Assembly (NCBI GenBank): GCA_001411745.2
Contig: LIQB01000006.1
Coordinates: 34,675-98,674 of the forward strand
Source: Psychrobacter glacincola
GTDB taxonomy: Bacteria > Pseudomonadota > Gammaproteobacteria > Pseudomonadales > Moraxellaceae
DNA: 64,000 nt
Direction: 5' to 3'
Under the pieces are notes generated by a model. It saw only the letters and a program-made list of their open reading frames with translations. It was not told the origin of the DNA and made no database searches. This document shows positions 37,189 to 45,956 of this stretch, piece after piece. The first letter of the stretch is position 1. Each line of letters opens with the position of its first letter. The position numbers and the translations under genes are program-made.

Positions 37189-37248
37189 ATTGGCTTTATG
37201 AATACCATCTACAAAAAGCTTAGTAATGAATAAATAATGGAGATTTCT

Positions 37249-37539
37249 ATGAGCACTTTAGTAGAAAGCAATACAAATTCAGAGATAGATGCCTTGATGA
37301 ATATTAACGTCTTATATTTTGCCAGCTTAGCCGATGAAGCCAATTGTCATGAAGAAAAAATCAAGGTACCACAGTCGACTTCACTAACAGAGCTATATGA
37401 GCAGCTGCGCCAAAAGCATCGCTTTAGTCGCCCGCAGTCAGAGCTGCGCGTGGCGGTAAATGATTACTTTGCTAAGTGGACAGATGAGATTTATGACGGC
37501 GATAGCGTGGTTTTTATCACCCCAGTGGCTGGTGGTTAA
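37249..37539 (+). CDS. moaD: Molybdopterin synthase small subunit MoaD
   Basis: 96 residues from the ATG at 37249, which has TGGAG 7 bp upstream; the in-frame ATG at 37237 overlaps that ribosome site. Ubiquitin-like sulfur carrier: NINVLYFASLADEANCHEEK, TSLTELYEQLRQKHRF and the obligatory C-terminal Gly-Gly (FITPVAGG). Partner of MoaE, encoded 135 bp downstream. Confidence 0.95.
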   Translation: MSTLVESNTNSEIDALMNINVLYFASLADEANCHEEKIKVPQSTSLTELYEQLRQKHRFSRPQSELRVAVNDYFAKWTDEIYDGDSVVFITPVAGG

Positions 37540-37674
37540 TTTAAAATAGCTTTTTATTAACCTATTCCTTTATCTTTCTTTATCAATCTACTTTTTATGA
37601 GCAGCGTTACTTTACGCGATGCTTCAAAGTTAAAAATCTCCTTATACAATATTGTTAAATAATAGGCAGAAAAA

Positions 37675-38166
37675 ATGACAGACAATGTACATGGGCAGTC
37701 GATGAGCATCAAGCGTAGCATCGATGAGGCGTATCTCATCGCTGAACGTGATGGTTTTGCGCTGTTAGATACCGATATTGATGAAAGTCGGCTTAAAAGC
37801 ACCCTTGATGATGACAGCTGCGGCGCGTTTGTATGCTTTGAAGGACGGGTACGCAATCACAATAATGCCAGTAGCGTCAATCGTTTGACCTATTATGGTT
37901 ATGAAGACCTTGCCATCAATCAAGGTCGCGCCATTATTGAAGAAGCCAAAAAGCGCTTTGAGATTACCCATGCCATTGCCATCCATCGTATCGGTGCATT
38001 AGAAATTGGTGATGTCGCTATTTGGGTTGGCGTGGTTTCCGCCCATCGCTATCCTGCCTTTGATGCTTGTCGCTGGATATTGGATACGATTAAAGCCGAC
38101 ATTCCAGTTTGGAAGCAAGAATATTACCAAGATGATTCCTCTAAATGGCTTAGTAATAATGGGTAA
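37675..38166 (+). CDS. moaE: Molybdopterin synthase large subunit MoaE
   Basis: 163 residues. Transfers sulfur from MoaD to precursor Z. Blocks: GAFVCFEGRVRNHN near 50, LTYYGYEDLAINQGRAII near 68, AIHRIGALEIGDVAIWVGVVSAHR near 102, and IKADIPVWKQEYY near 142 with the catalytic Lys. The reading frame is intact. The first ~40 residues are a slightly long but helical lead-in. Confidence 0.95.
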   Translation: MTDNVHGQSMSIKRSIDEAYLIAERDGFALLDTDIDESRLKSTLDDDSCGAFVCFEGRVRNHNNASSVNRLTYYGYEDLAINQGRAIIEEAKKRFEITHAIAIHRIGALEIGDVAIWVGVVSAHRYPAFDACRWILDTIKADIPVWKQEYYQDDSSKWLSNNG

Positions 38167-38260
38167 GAATGCGCTTCAAATGACTACTCAAAGCGATAGC
38201 CAACCTTTAGCAATAACAGTGAGCGACACTGGCGAGCAATAATAAGAAGGTTTTATAATA

Positions 38261-39106
38261 ATGATTAAACTAATAACAATATCATCAGCTTGCTTAGCGT
38301 TAACGCTCACCGCTTGTAGCAAAGAGCAAACCGCTGAGCTTGTTCAATCGGACGCCAACAACGCCACTGAGCAAAGTCAAACACTGCGCATCGCAGCGGC
38401 TGCCAACTTATCAGATGTATTGCCTGAGATTATTGCTGCTTATCAAGCGGATAAACCCCCGCCTGCACAAGCGATTGACGTGACTTATGCCTCTTCAGGT
38501 AAGTTATATGCGCAGATTACCTCTGGCGCACCTTACGATATATTTTTATCCGCCAATCAAGAATTCCCTGCCAAGCTTGCCAAAGAAAAGCTAGATAACG
38601 TAAAATCTGCTGACGAAGCAACCCATGAGCCCTTTACTTATACCCAAGGTCAGCTGGCACTCTATAGTGTTAACAAATCCCTTAAAGGACTCAATACTAC
38701 TACTTTAAATGCATTATTGATGTCTGAATCTGATAGCAAAATCACCATTGCCAATCCAGAACTTGCTCCTTATGGCAAGTCGGCACAAGCCTATCTACAA
38801 ACGCAAAATATCTTTGACACGCTCACTGAGCAAAGTCGCATTATTCAAGCTGAAAATATCGGGCAAGCGTTTCAATATGCGCACACTGGTAATGTCGATT
38901 ATGGCTTTGTCGCTCAATCACAACTGACAGCGATTAAAGCCACGCCTGAGCAGTTCTATACGTTAGCGCCAGACGCTTATCCTTCTATTTTGCAAGACGG
39001 CTTGGTGATTAGTGACACTACTGCCGCGACCGATTTTTCAAACTATCTGCGCTCGCCTGCTGGACAGCAGTATTTTTCTGACGCAGGTTATCTCGCTATA
39101 GAGTAA
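38261..39106 (+). CDS. modA: Molybdate-binding lipoprotein ModA
   Basis: 281 residues. Lipobox LTAC with Cys19, so anchored rather than free in the periplasm. The substrate-binding fold is clear: LRIAAAANLSDVLPEIIAAY near 42, YASSGKLYAQITSGAPYDIFLSANQ near 75, IANPELAPYGKSAQAYLQ near 165, and VDYGFVAQSQL near 213. It is the last gene of the molybdenum series. No modB or modC follows, so its permease must be elsewhere. Confidence 0.93.
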   Translation: MIKLITISSACLALTLTACSKEQTAELVQSDANNATEQSQTLRIAAAANLSDVLPEIIAAYQADKPPPAQAIDVTYASSGKLYAQITSGAPYDIFLSANQEFPAKLAKEKLDNVKSADEATHEPFTYTQGQLALYSVNKSLKGLNTTTLNALLMSESDSKITIANPELAPYGKSAQAYLQTQNIFDTLTEQSRIIQAENIGQAFQYAHTGNVDYGFVAQSQLTAIKATPEQFYTLAPDAYPSILQDGLVISDTTAATDFSNYLRSPAGQQYFSDAGYLAIE

Positions 39107-39130
39107 GACAACTTTGATAAAAAACGTGCT

Positions 39131-39610
39131 CTAACGGTTCTCATCGGAGCGTTTGATACCGTCTGGGCTGGCATCATAAATAGCCTCTAATTCTTCTGTT
39201 GTCAGATAGCGCTCAACGATAGGAAACAATTCTCGTTCTTCAAAACGAATATGATCATATAGCAAGGTGGCGAGTTTTTTGACTTGTCCAACGGTGACGT
39301 GATTGCTTTGAGAGTGCGGCAAATCTTGAACCTCTGCCATGAGTGCATGCAGGGACTTGTGCTGCGCAGCAAGTGTATTTAGTACCGATGCCACCTCAGG
39401 TTTGGAGCTGCTATGAGGCTGTAAGGCATGAGCCATTAGATTGTCTTCAATCTGAAAATGCTGTTGCATCTCGTTAATATAAGACGTGATATTTAGCCAA
39501 TGCTCGGCAATTGCGTTAGGTTCATCAGCACACTCTTTAGCATGGCGAGATAGATTTAGACCTAGATGATGTTGACGAGATAATGGTTGTAATTGTGCGG
39601 CGCGTTTCAT
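39131..39610 (-). CDS. Hemerythrin HHE-domain protein
   Basis: 159 residues, a four-helix bundle pattern. Putative di-iron ligands are His in SRQHHLGL, His/Glu in QQHFQIEDNLM, His in AQHKSLHALM and His/Glu in YDHIRFEERELFP. Such proteins bind O2 or NO, or protect iron-sulfur enzymes. The position beside nitrate genes fits a role under nitrosative stress (inference). Convergent with modA. Confidence 0.85.
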   Translation of the reverse strand: MKRAAQLQPLSRQHHLGLNLSRHAKECADEPNAIAEHWLNITSYINEMQQHFQIEDNLMAHALQPHSSSKPEVASVLNTLAAQHKSLHALMAEVQDLPHSQSNHVTVGQVKKLATLLYDHIRFEERELFPIVERYLTTEELEAIYDASPDGIKRSDENR

Positions 39611-39673
39611 GATTAAGTACCTCAGTTAATCGACATAAAGCCCTATGTCAGTGGCATTTAAGGATTGTTATCT

Positions 39674-40114
39674 ATGCTTAACTATATACTCATACTACAC
39701 TTGTTAGGCGCTACTGTCTGGACAGGTGGTCATCTGATTTTGACCTTGGTGGTATTACCAAAAGCGCTATCATCCCGAAATATTGATGGTCTGATGCAAT
39801 TTGAGCAGCTATTTGAGAGGGTTGGGATGCCAGCTTTGATGCTGCAAATAATCACTGGACTTTGGATGGCCTACCAGCTATTACCCAACATTGCTGCATG
39901 GTTTAAACTTGATAATGATTTTAGTATTCTTATTAGTCTCAAATTACTATTATTGCTAATGACTGTTCTGGTTGCCCTGCACGCTCGTTTTTATCGAATA
40001 CCCAGATTGTCTATTCACACCCTGAAAGGATTTTCAATCAATATCATATTAGTCACTTTGTTTTCTGTCGCCTTTGTTGTCGTTGGCACGCTCTTTCGCA
40101 CAGGTTTAAATTAG
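39674..40114 (+). CDS. CopD-like four-helix membrane protein
   Basis: 146 residues from the ATG at 39674, with AAGGA upstream; a TTG at 39665 is less likely. Four membrane helices. HLLGATVWTGGHLILTLVVLPKAL in helix 1 and the start of helix 2 resembles the CopD / DUF2269-type fold, where His residues line the membrane face. ALHARFYRIPRL lies near 97. Its TAG stop is followed directly by GACGTGTCATCG, a likely decayed end of the 170-bp repeat family. Divergent from the hemerythrin gene by 63 bp. Function uncertain. Confidence 0.6.
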   Translation: MLNYILILHLLGATVWTGGHLILTLVVLPKALSSRNIDGLMQFEQLFERVGMPALMLQIITGLWMAYQLLPNIAAWFKLDNDFSILISLKLLLLLMTVLVALHARFYRIPRLSIHTLKGFSINIILVTLFSVAFVVVGTLFRTGLN

Positions 40115-40138
40115 GACGTGTCATCGTTTAGGTTATTA

Positions 40139-40403
40139 GGGTCTGTTGAACATTCGACCACGGCACTGACAGTGACTATTTTTTAGTCGATTTTAGATTA
40201 AAAATATCTAGTTTAGTCGTTCTAAGCGGATGTTTTTAATGACGAAGCGGCAAAAAAGAGTCCTGTCTCTTTGAGCTGATGTTAAAATCGCTTCATACTG
40301 TGTTACAAGTCTAGCTAAGGCACGAGCATTATCTTCAATTTGCGCCTTGTCTGAAACGATTTGATCAATCAGCAGTGCCTATTTGTGAATGTTCAACAGA
40401 CCC
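40139..40403. mobile_element. 265-bp MITE-like element, second family
   Basis: Ends are inverted: GGGTCTGTTGAACATTC at left and its complement at right (17 bp), flanked by TA on both sides (40137-40138, 40404-40405). A 56-codon minus-strand frame (40208-40378) has no start but natural-looking sequence (DNARALARLVTQYEAILTSA...RFVIKNIRLERLN). It may be the shrunken C-terminus of a transposase. A solo end of the same family is at 44431. Confidence 0.85.
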
Positions 40404-40437
40404 TAATATGCCCTAATATATTATTGAATTTAACCAC

Positions 40438-40454
40438 CTTAACATCTTCTTAAC
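40438..40454 (+). promoter_or_regulatory. PmrA-box-like repeat upstream of eptA
   Basis: CTTAAC-ATCTT-CTTAAC, two direct copies of the hexamer 5 bp apart, fits the PmrA/BasR binding pattern (YTTAAK-like halves, N5). It lies 59 bp before the eptA ATG, where an activator would act. A near-identical box precedes dgkA. Confidence 0.7.
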
Positions 40455-40512
40455 AGCGTACTTGTTACTGTAAGGCATTACACTCCTTACCATCCTGTTG
40501 AGAAGTACTTGT

Positions 40513-42225
40513 ATGTCAATATCTCAAGCCGCCAAAATCGATACGCCCAAAGCTAATAAAAAAATCCGCTTCCTAAGCAAGCTCTATGATCGTGAGATCA
40601 ATCTCAATCATCTGATCATAGTTGTTGCTCTGTACTTAGTAGCGACGGCGAATATTGGCTTTTTTGAGCAAGTACTCAGCGTTTATCCATTGAGCACAAA
40701 CACGGGCTTTATTTTTTCCATCATAGGCTTATTATTTGGGCTGATATGGTTGGTGTTATCACTGCTGTGTCATCGCTCAACGGCAAAAGTAGTGCTTATC
40801 GTAATGGTGCTGATTGCAGCTATCTGTGGTTACTTTACCGACGCCTACGGGACGATATTTAATCGTGATATGCTCATTAACGGCTTACAAACCGATCAAG
40901 CAGAAGCCATGGGATTAATGGCACCCAGTCTATTTATTCGCCTGTTTCTATTAGGTATAGTGCCTGCTTTCATGATTGGTAACATTCGTCTAAAGCGATT
41001 GTCTTGGCAACAAGCAACCCTTCAAAAATCAGTCACCCTATTATTACCTATCGTATTGATAGCGGTGTGTCTGGTGCCATTTGGTGACCAATACGCCAGC
41101 TTTTTTCGCCAGCACAAAATAGTCCGTAGTTATGTCAATCCTATTACTCCTGTTTACTCTGTTATCAAACTGGGTACTGATTATATCGCTGAGCGCCGTC
41201 GTCCCGATACACTAATCCCTCATGCCACAGATGCAAAACGCAGCATTTCTTTTAACACTAGCAACAGCGCTGTAAAACCTAAGTTGATGGTATTTGTAGT
41301 AGGAGAAACCGTTCGCGCTGACCATATTGGCTTAAACGGTTATGCGCGCAACACCACGCCTTTGCTTTCAAAACAATCAGACATCTACAGCTTTAAAGAC
41401 GCCTCGTCATGCGGCACATCCACCGCCTATTCAGTACCCTGCATGTTTAGCTACGCCAATAGAAAAACTTATGACCCTGATAGCGCTAGCTATAATGAAA
41501 ACGTGCTCGATACGCTACACAAGCAAGGCGTCAATGTCGTTTGGCGAGACAATAACTCTAGCGCCAAAGGAGTGGCTGACCGCGTAACTTTTGAGGATTA
41601 TAAAACAGCCGCGCTCAATCCAGATTGTGATATTGAGTGTCGAGATATAGGCATGCTTGATGGTTTTGATAAACTGGTTAAGTCAGGCAGCTCACAGAAA
41701 GAGACACCTAAAGACACACTTATCTTGCTGCATCAAATGGGCAATCATGGACCCGCCTATTTTAAGCGTTACCCTAAAGATTTTGCAGAATATCAGCCCG
41801 TCTGTATGACCAATGAGCTATCAAAATGCGACAACCAATCGGTTATCAATGGTTATGACAATGCCATTCGTTATACAGATTATTTTTTAAATAGCGTGAT
41901 CGACACCTTAAAACCTTATGAGCAAGATTATGAGGTGGTGATGGTATATATTAGTGATCATGGAGAAAGTTTGGGCGAAAACAATATTTACTTGCATGGT
42001 CTGCCATACGCTATTGCGCCAAATGCACAAAAGCACGTGCCAGTGATTATTTGGTCACCGAATGGCAACAGCATTGATAGCAGCACTATTGCTAAAAGCA
42101 GCCTTGCTAACATGATTGATCAGCCTGTGTCACATGATTTTATTACGCCAACCTTGCTTCAGTTTTTTGGTATCACCACTGGCGAAACCAAAGCAGCACC
42201 CACCTTTTTTAAAGTGGCTAATTGA
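40513..42225 (+). CDS. eptA: Lipid A phosphoethanolamine transferase EptA
   Basis: 570 residues from the ATG at 40513 (GAGAAG upstream). Transfers phosphoethanolamine from PE to lipid A, lowering its negative charge and giving polymyxin tolerance. Five N-terminal membrane helices (to about 215) are followed by the periplasmic alkaline-phosphatase-like domain. The nucleophile block is CGTSTAYSVPCMFSY with Thr304. VVGETVRADHIGLNGYARNT and ISDHGESLGENNIYLHGLPY supply zinc ligands. Six or more periplasmic cysteines are placed as in EptA/MCR proteins. First gene of eptA-pmrA-pmrB. Confidence 0.94.
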   Translation: MSISQAAKIDTPKANKKIRFLSKLYDREINLNHLIIVVALYLVATANIGFFEQVLSVYPLSTNTGFIFSIIGLLFGLIWLVLSLLCHRSTAKVVLIVMVLIAAICGYFTDAYGTIFNRDMLINGLQTDQAEAMGLMAPSLFIRLFLLGIVPAFMIGNIRLKRLSWQQATLQKSVTLLLPIVLIAVCLVPFGDQYASFFRQHKIVRSYVNPITPVYSVIKLGTDYIAERRRPDTLIPHATDAKRSISFNTSNSAVKPKLMVFVVGETVRADHIGLNGYARNTTPLLSKQSDIYSFKDASSCGTSTAYSVPCMFSYANRKTYDPDSASYNENVLDTLHKQGVNVVWRDNNSSAKGVADRVTFEDYKTAALNPDCDIECRDIGMLDGFDKLVKSGSSQKETPKDTLILLHQMGNHGPAYFKRYPKDFAEYQPVCMTNELSKCDNQSVINGYDNAIRYTDYFLNSVIDTLKPYEQDYEVVMVYISDHGESLGENNIYLHGLPYAIAPNAQKHVPVIIWSPNGNSIDSSTIAKSSLANMIDQPVSHDFITPTLLQFFGITTGETKAAPTFFKVAN

Positions 42226-42265
42226 ATTCTTTATCATCGCTCCGCCTTTTTAGGTAATAATACTC

Positions 42266-42952
42266 ATGTACAAGATACTCATCATTGAAGACAATCCCGA
42301 TATCGTCGCCAATATTTATGCTTTTTTTGAGCCGAAAGGCTTTGAGCTAGACAATGCCCATAATGGCATTAGTGGCTTAGCGCTCGCATCGAATAATCGA
42401 TATGACGTCATCTTGTTAGATGTCATGCTGCCGGGCATGGATGGCACTAAACTGTGCAAAAAGCTCAGGGAAGAGCTGCATGACAAAACGCCAGTATTGA
42501 TGCTGACCGCTCGCGATACGATTTTAGATAAAGTGGCAGGATTCGATAGTGGCGCTGACGATTATCTGGTTAAGCCTTTCTCATTGGTGGAATTAGAATC
42601 TCGTATTAAGGCTCTCATACGCCGGCATAAAGATGATCATTTTGAGCATGGTTTAACCGTTGGCACATTGTCTTTAAACCATAGTGAGCATACGATTACA
42701 CGTGAAGGCAAGTCGCTAAAACTCACACCAACAGGCTTCAAAATACTACATACCTTGATGAGTGCGGCGCCGCGCGTGGTTAGCAAAACCGAGCTGGAAG
42801 AAAAAGTATGGGGCGAAGACATACCAAGCAGTGATGCACTGCGCACTCACATGCATGGGGTCCGTGCGCAGGTAGATAAGCCGTTCGATAAAATCATGAT
42901 AGTCACGTTGCCCGGTGTCGGTTACCAGATTATCGATCCAGATAAAGCCTAA
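42266..42952 (+). CDS. pmrA: OmpR-family response regulator, PmrA-like
   Basis: 228 residues. Receiver with acidic pair at E8-D9, phosphoacceptor D52 in LLDVMLPGMDG and K in DDYLVKPF. The winged-helix output from about 125 has LTPTGFKILHTLMSAAPRVVSK and LRTHMHGVRAQVDKPF. It lies 40 bp after eptA and 72 bp before pmrB. Together with the PmrA-type boxes this supports the PmrA name, although ColR/QseB-type relatives share the domain layout. Confidence 0.88.
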   Translation: MYKILIIEDNPDIVANIYAFFEPKGFELDNAHNGISGLALASNNRYDVILLDVMLPGMDGTKLCKKLREELHDKTPVLMLTARDTILDKVAGFDSGADDYLVKPFSLVELESRIKALIRRHKDDHFEHGLTVGTLSLNHSEHTITREGKSLKLTPTGFKILHTLMSAAPRVVSKTELEEKVWGEDIPSSDALRTHMHGVRAQVDKPFDKIMIVTLPGVGYQIIDPDKA

Positions 42953-43024
42953 AAAACCATCGTCTGATGTCCTTATTTGACTCTCAACGTCTTTCATATC
43001 GTCTTTCACAACGAAGTAAATACC

Positions 43025-44371
43025 ATGTTCAATATCGACTCCATCGCCAATAAGTTTCGACTCTCCTACTTGTTATTTGCCCTATTACTGTGTGCCACTT
43101 TCGTCAGTATTTTTATGTATGCCGAAGTCAGAATGGAGCAACAGCTGGTCAAAGCTCGCTTATTGCAACAGTTAGAGCTTAGCCAAGAAAAAGAAGGCGA
43201 TCAGCCTATTTATACCGCTGAACCGGGTATTAAAATTTATCGCTTCGATAACGCACCGAGCAATCTGCAACAACTGGCCACCCAAACCGTACAAGAGATG
43301 CCCGTCACTGTCACCACTAAAAATGGTCAATCGACAACAGAGTTACATTTTTTTAATTATAAAAAAGACACAGAAAACTATATTTTAACTTACTTAGAAA
43401 ACACTGAAATGGTGATGGGAAATTATCCCGTTTTGGCCATATTTGAGCATTTAGAAGACATATTTGCCAACGCCCTAAAAGTAGCAGTCATTTTGAGCTT
43501 ATTGATTGCAGCGATATTTTCATCGCTGTCCTCCAAGCAAATTATCAAGCCTTTATTAGACTTAAAGCAAGCCGTAGAAACAGATCATCACAACTTGACG
43601 GAATTGACGCATCTGCCGTCCGAGGTTGGCGTGTTAGCACGCGCAATCGATGAAAAAAACCACAAACTTGAGCAGTACCTCAAACGCGAGCAGCTATTTA
43701 CTGGTGATGTCAGTCACGAGCTGCGTACGCCTTTGACGATTATCATGGGGGCATCAGAAGTATTGTCCTCACAACTAGAAAACGACCCTCACTTGAGCGC
43801 ATTTGCCACTCGTATCAGTACGACCGCCAAAGAAACCTCGGAGATTATCAGCGCCTTATTATTGCTGTCTCGTGCTCCTGAAAAACTGGATGCACCGCCA
43901 ACGTCTATCAATGACATCGCGTTAAATGAAGTACAGCGCTTAAATTACTTGCTTCGCCATAAGTCAGTCACTTGTAAAATAGTCGCAGAACAGCTGTATG
44001 TCGCACACGTACGACCTGAACTACTAAAAATGGCACTGGGTAATTTGATAAAAAATGCGTTTCAGTACACCGATAAGGGTGAGGTCATCATCACTATCGA
44101 TGCTGAAAAAATCACCGTCACTGATACTGGTCTAGGTATTCCTGAGGTGATGATGCCGCTGCTATATGAGAGATTTGAGCGTCTAGAGCAGCAGTATAAA
44201 GACATCTCATTGGATACAGAATCGTCATCGGCAGCTGACGCCTATTATCCAGTAGAAGGCACAGGCTTGGGGCTCAGTATCGTACAGCGCATCATGACAC
44301 ATATGGGCTGGCAACTTACTCACCAAATCAACCCGTTAGGTGGCAGTACTTTTATCATCAATTATCATTAG
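43025..44371 (+). CDS. pmrB: Sensor histidine kinase, PmrB-like
   Basis: 448 residues from the ATG at 43025. TM1 about 10-33, a ~120-residue periplasmic sensor, TM2 about 150-170. The HAMP-like linker leads to HisKA His231 in GDVSHELRTPLTIIMGASE. The ATPase has NLIKNAFQYTDKG, DTGLGIP and GTGLGLSIVQ. The periplasmic part is acidic in places (ENTEMVMG, QEKEGDQP), compatible with cation sensing as in PmrB, but no ExxE motif is clear. Confidence 0.87.
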   Translation: MFNIDSIANKFRLSYLLFALLLCATFVSIFMYAEVRMEQQLVKARLLQQLELSQEKEGDQPIYTAEPGIKIYRFDNAPSNLQQLATQTVQEMPVTVTTKNGQSTTELHFFNYKKDTENYILTYLENTEMVMGNYPVLAIFEHLEDIFANALKVAVILSLLIAAIFSSLSSKQIIKPLLDLKQAVETDHHNLTELTHLPSEVGVLARAIDEKNHKLEQYLKREQLFTGDVSHELRTPLTIIMGASEVLSSQLENDPHLSAFATRISTTAKETSEIISALLLLSRAPEKLDAPPTSINDIALNEVQRLNYLLRHKSVTCKIVAEQLYVAHVRPELLKMALGNLIKNAFQYTDKGEVIITIDAEKITVTDTGLGIPEVMMPLLYERFERLEQQYKDISLDTESSSAADAYYPVEGTGLGLSIVQRIMTHMGWQLTHQINPLGGSTFIINYH

Positions 44372-44394
44372 AGAAGATCTCTATTTTAAAAAAG

Positions 44395-44411
44395 CTTAAC
44401 GTTTTCTTAAT
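44395..44411 (+). promoter_or_regulatory. Second PmrA-box-like repeat, upstream of dgkA
   Basis: CTTAAC-GTTTT-CTTAAT has the same halves and spacing as the box before eptA, 110 bp before the dgkA start. It suggests dgkA and the PAP2 gene belong to the same regulon. Confidence 0.65.
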
Positions 44412-44430
44412 GCCTGCCCGCTTATACTTA

Positions 44431-44455
44431 GGGCATGTTGAACATTCGACCATGG
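44431..44455. mobile_element. Solo end of the 265-bp repeat family
   Basis: TA-GGGCATGTTGAACATTCG and the next bases (ACCATGG) match the left end of the 40139 element with two or three changes. No matching right end is seen nearby, so it is a fragment. It sits between the PmrA-like box and dgkA. Confidence 0.65.
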
Positions 44456-44520
44456 TTAAATAATTAAATGATTAAAATTTATCGCATACCTTGATATTAA
44501 TAGACTGTGAAGCGTTTGAT

Positions 44521-44994
44521 ATGAATAAAGCAAATCCTATTAATCTTGAAAACCAGTCGACGAGTGGTGGGGTTTTAAGCCCAATAACAGGCAAAAAACA
44601 ACTGCTACCTCATAGCTATGCCAGTGAGGCCAAGGGTAAAACAGGATTTTATCGCATTATAAAAGCCGTTAGTTACTCTCTAGACGGCTTCAAAGCAGCT
44701 TACAAATTTGAGGCGGCTTTTCGACAAGTATTTTGGCTCAATCTCATATTATTCATGGCTATTATATTGTGCCCTTTCACTATCAGCGTCAAAATGCTAC
44801 TGGTTGTTGCTTCTTTCTTATCATTAATCGTCGAACTCATTAACACTGGAATCGAAGCCAGTGTCGATCACACATCGACCGCCAAGCATCCACTGGCAAA
44901 GATAGCCAAAGATGTTGGCTCTGCGGCACAATTTTTGGCATTACTGCTGCTATTTATCTTGTGGATGATGGCATTATTGAGTGTTGTATTTTGA
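44521..44994 (+). CDS. dgkA: Diacylglycerol kinase DgkA
   Basis: 157 residues from the ATG at 44521; an earlier in-frame start at 44491 lacks a ribosome site. Small three-helix membrane enzyme, phosphorylates diacylglycerol to phosphatidate. The core from about 42 reads GFYRIIKAVSYSLDGFKAAY, AFRQVFWLN, then the catalytic VELINTGIEASVDHTST and HPLAKIAKDVGSAAQF. The first 40 residues are a family-variable cytoplasmic tail. EptA releases diacylglycerol when it uses PE, so DgkA in the same regulon would recycle it. Confidence 0.93.
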   Translation: MNKANPINLENQSTSGGVLSPITGKKQLLPHSYASEAKGKTGFYRIIKAVSYSLDGFKAAYKFEAAFRQVFWLNLILFMAIILCPFTISVKMLLVVASFLSLIVELINTGIEASVDHTSTAKHPLAKIAKDVGSAAQFLALLLLFILWMMALLSVVF

Positions 44995-45782
44995 AAACAT
45001 ATTCAGCCAATGGAGTCTGGCTTAAACTCCTATGCTTGACCATCATAGCGACACTGCTGTTTGAGCACAGCCAATTAGACATTCATATTAGTGAGCTTTT
45101 TTACACTAATGGACACTGGCTACTAGAAAAAGGCACACAACCTTTTGCCTTTATTTTTTATGACTTGCCTAAATTGCTACTCATCTTGCTTGGCATTTAT
45201 CTCATAGCCATTCTAATTCTGAGACATAAACAGAATTCAGACATCAATCTGGTAATAAAAAATGCTAAGTACAATAAACGGCTCACGCCTTTATCCACGC
45301 GTGAAATAGGTTATCTACTGCTTGTTTTAATTGCCGTTCCCAGTATGATTGCGCTACTCAAAGGTGTCACTCATGTCAGTTGCCCCAATCATTTAATACT
45401 GTTTGGTGGCGAACTGCCTTATCTAAATATTTGGCAAAACATAGTCGCTAACACGCCTGCCAAGTGCTTCCCAGCGGCTCATGCCAGTGCAGGATTTTCT
45501 CTGTATGGCTTGGCCTTTTTACCCACTCTGCATCAATATCGCTATAGAATATTTGAAATAGTCACGGTCATAGGATGGACGATGGGACTGTATAAGATGC
45601 TATTTGGTGATCACTTTTTTAGTCATACATTAGTATCGATGCTACTGTCATTGACCATAACCTGCGCACTTGCAACGCTATTTTTTAAATACCCAGCAGC
45701 GAATAAAGCCAACAGTATCAATGCTAATGGCAAAAAATCTGATACGGCAAGCTTTCAAAAATCGTCGAAAACCCAATCTTAG
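44991..45782 (+). CDS. PAP2-family membrane phosphatase
   Basis: 263 residues if the TTG at 44991, overlapping the dgkA stop as TTGA, is used; a GTG at 44961 is the alternative. Five or six membrane helices. The phosphatase signature is present in a lipid A-type form: KGVTHVSCP near 115, CFPAAHASAGFSLYG near 158, and GDHFFSHTLVSMLLS near 205. This form is shared with LpxE/LpxT-like and PA-phosphatase proteins that act on lipid A or isoprenoid phosphates. It overlaps dgkA, so it is co-translated and likely part of envelope lipid modification. The exact substrate is not visible. Confidence 0.8.
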   Translation: MKTYSANGVWLKLLCLTIIATLLFEHSQLDIHISELFYTNGHWLLEKGTQPFAFIFYDLPKLLLILLGIYLIAILILRHKQNSDINLVIKNAKYNKRLTPLSTREIGYLLLVLIAVPSMIALLKGVTHVSCPNHLILFGGELPYLNIWQNIVANTPAKCFPAAHASAGFSLYGLAFLPTLHQYRYRIFEIVTVIGWTMGLYKMLFGDHFFSHTLVSMLLSLTITCALATLFFKYPAANKANSINANGKKSDTASFQKSSKTQS

Positions 45783-45956
45783 CTGTTGAATAATAGCCAA
45801 ATTAACAATGATAGTCTTATAAAAATAAAGCTACTAAGCATTTGATAAATAATGTATAAATAGTTATTGCTGACTGACTTAATATTGAGTAACAGCATGG
45901 ATTGCGCTCGTCGACGACGTTCTTTATTTATCAATAGCCCGCAAAGGAATGTAGCT

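Noticed and set aside
38006..38242. 78-codon frame overlapping the moaE end
   Set aside because: Most of it overlaps moaE in another frame; only about 25 codons extend past moaE and show no domain.
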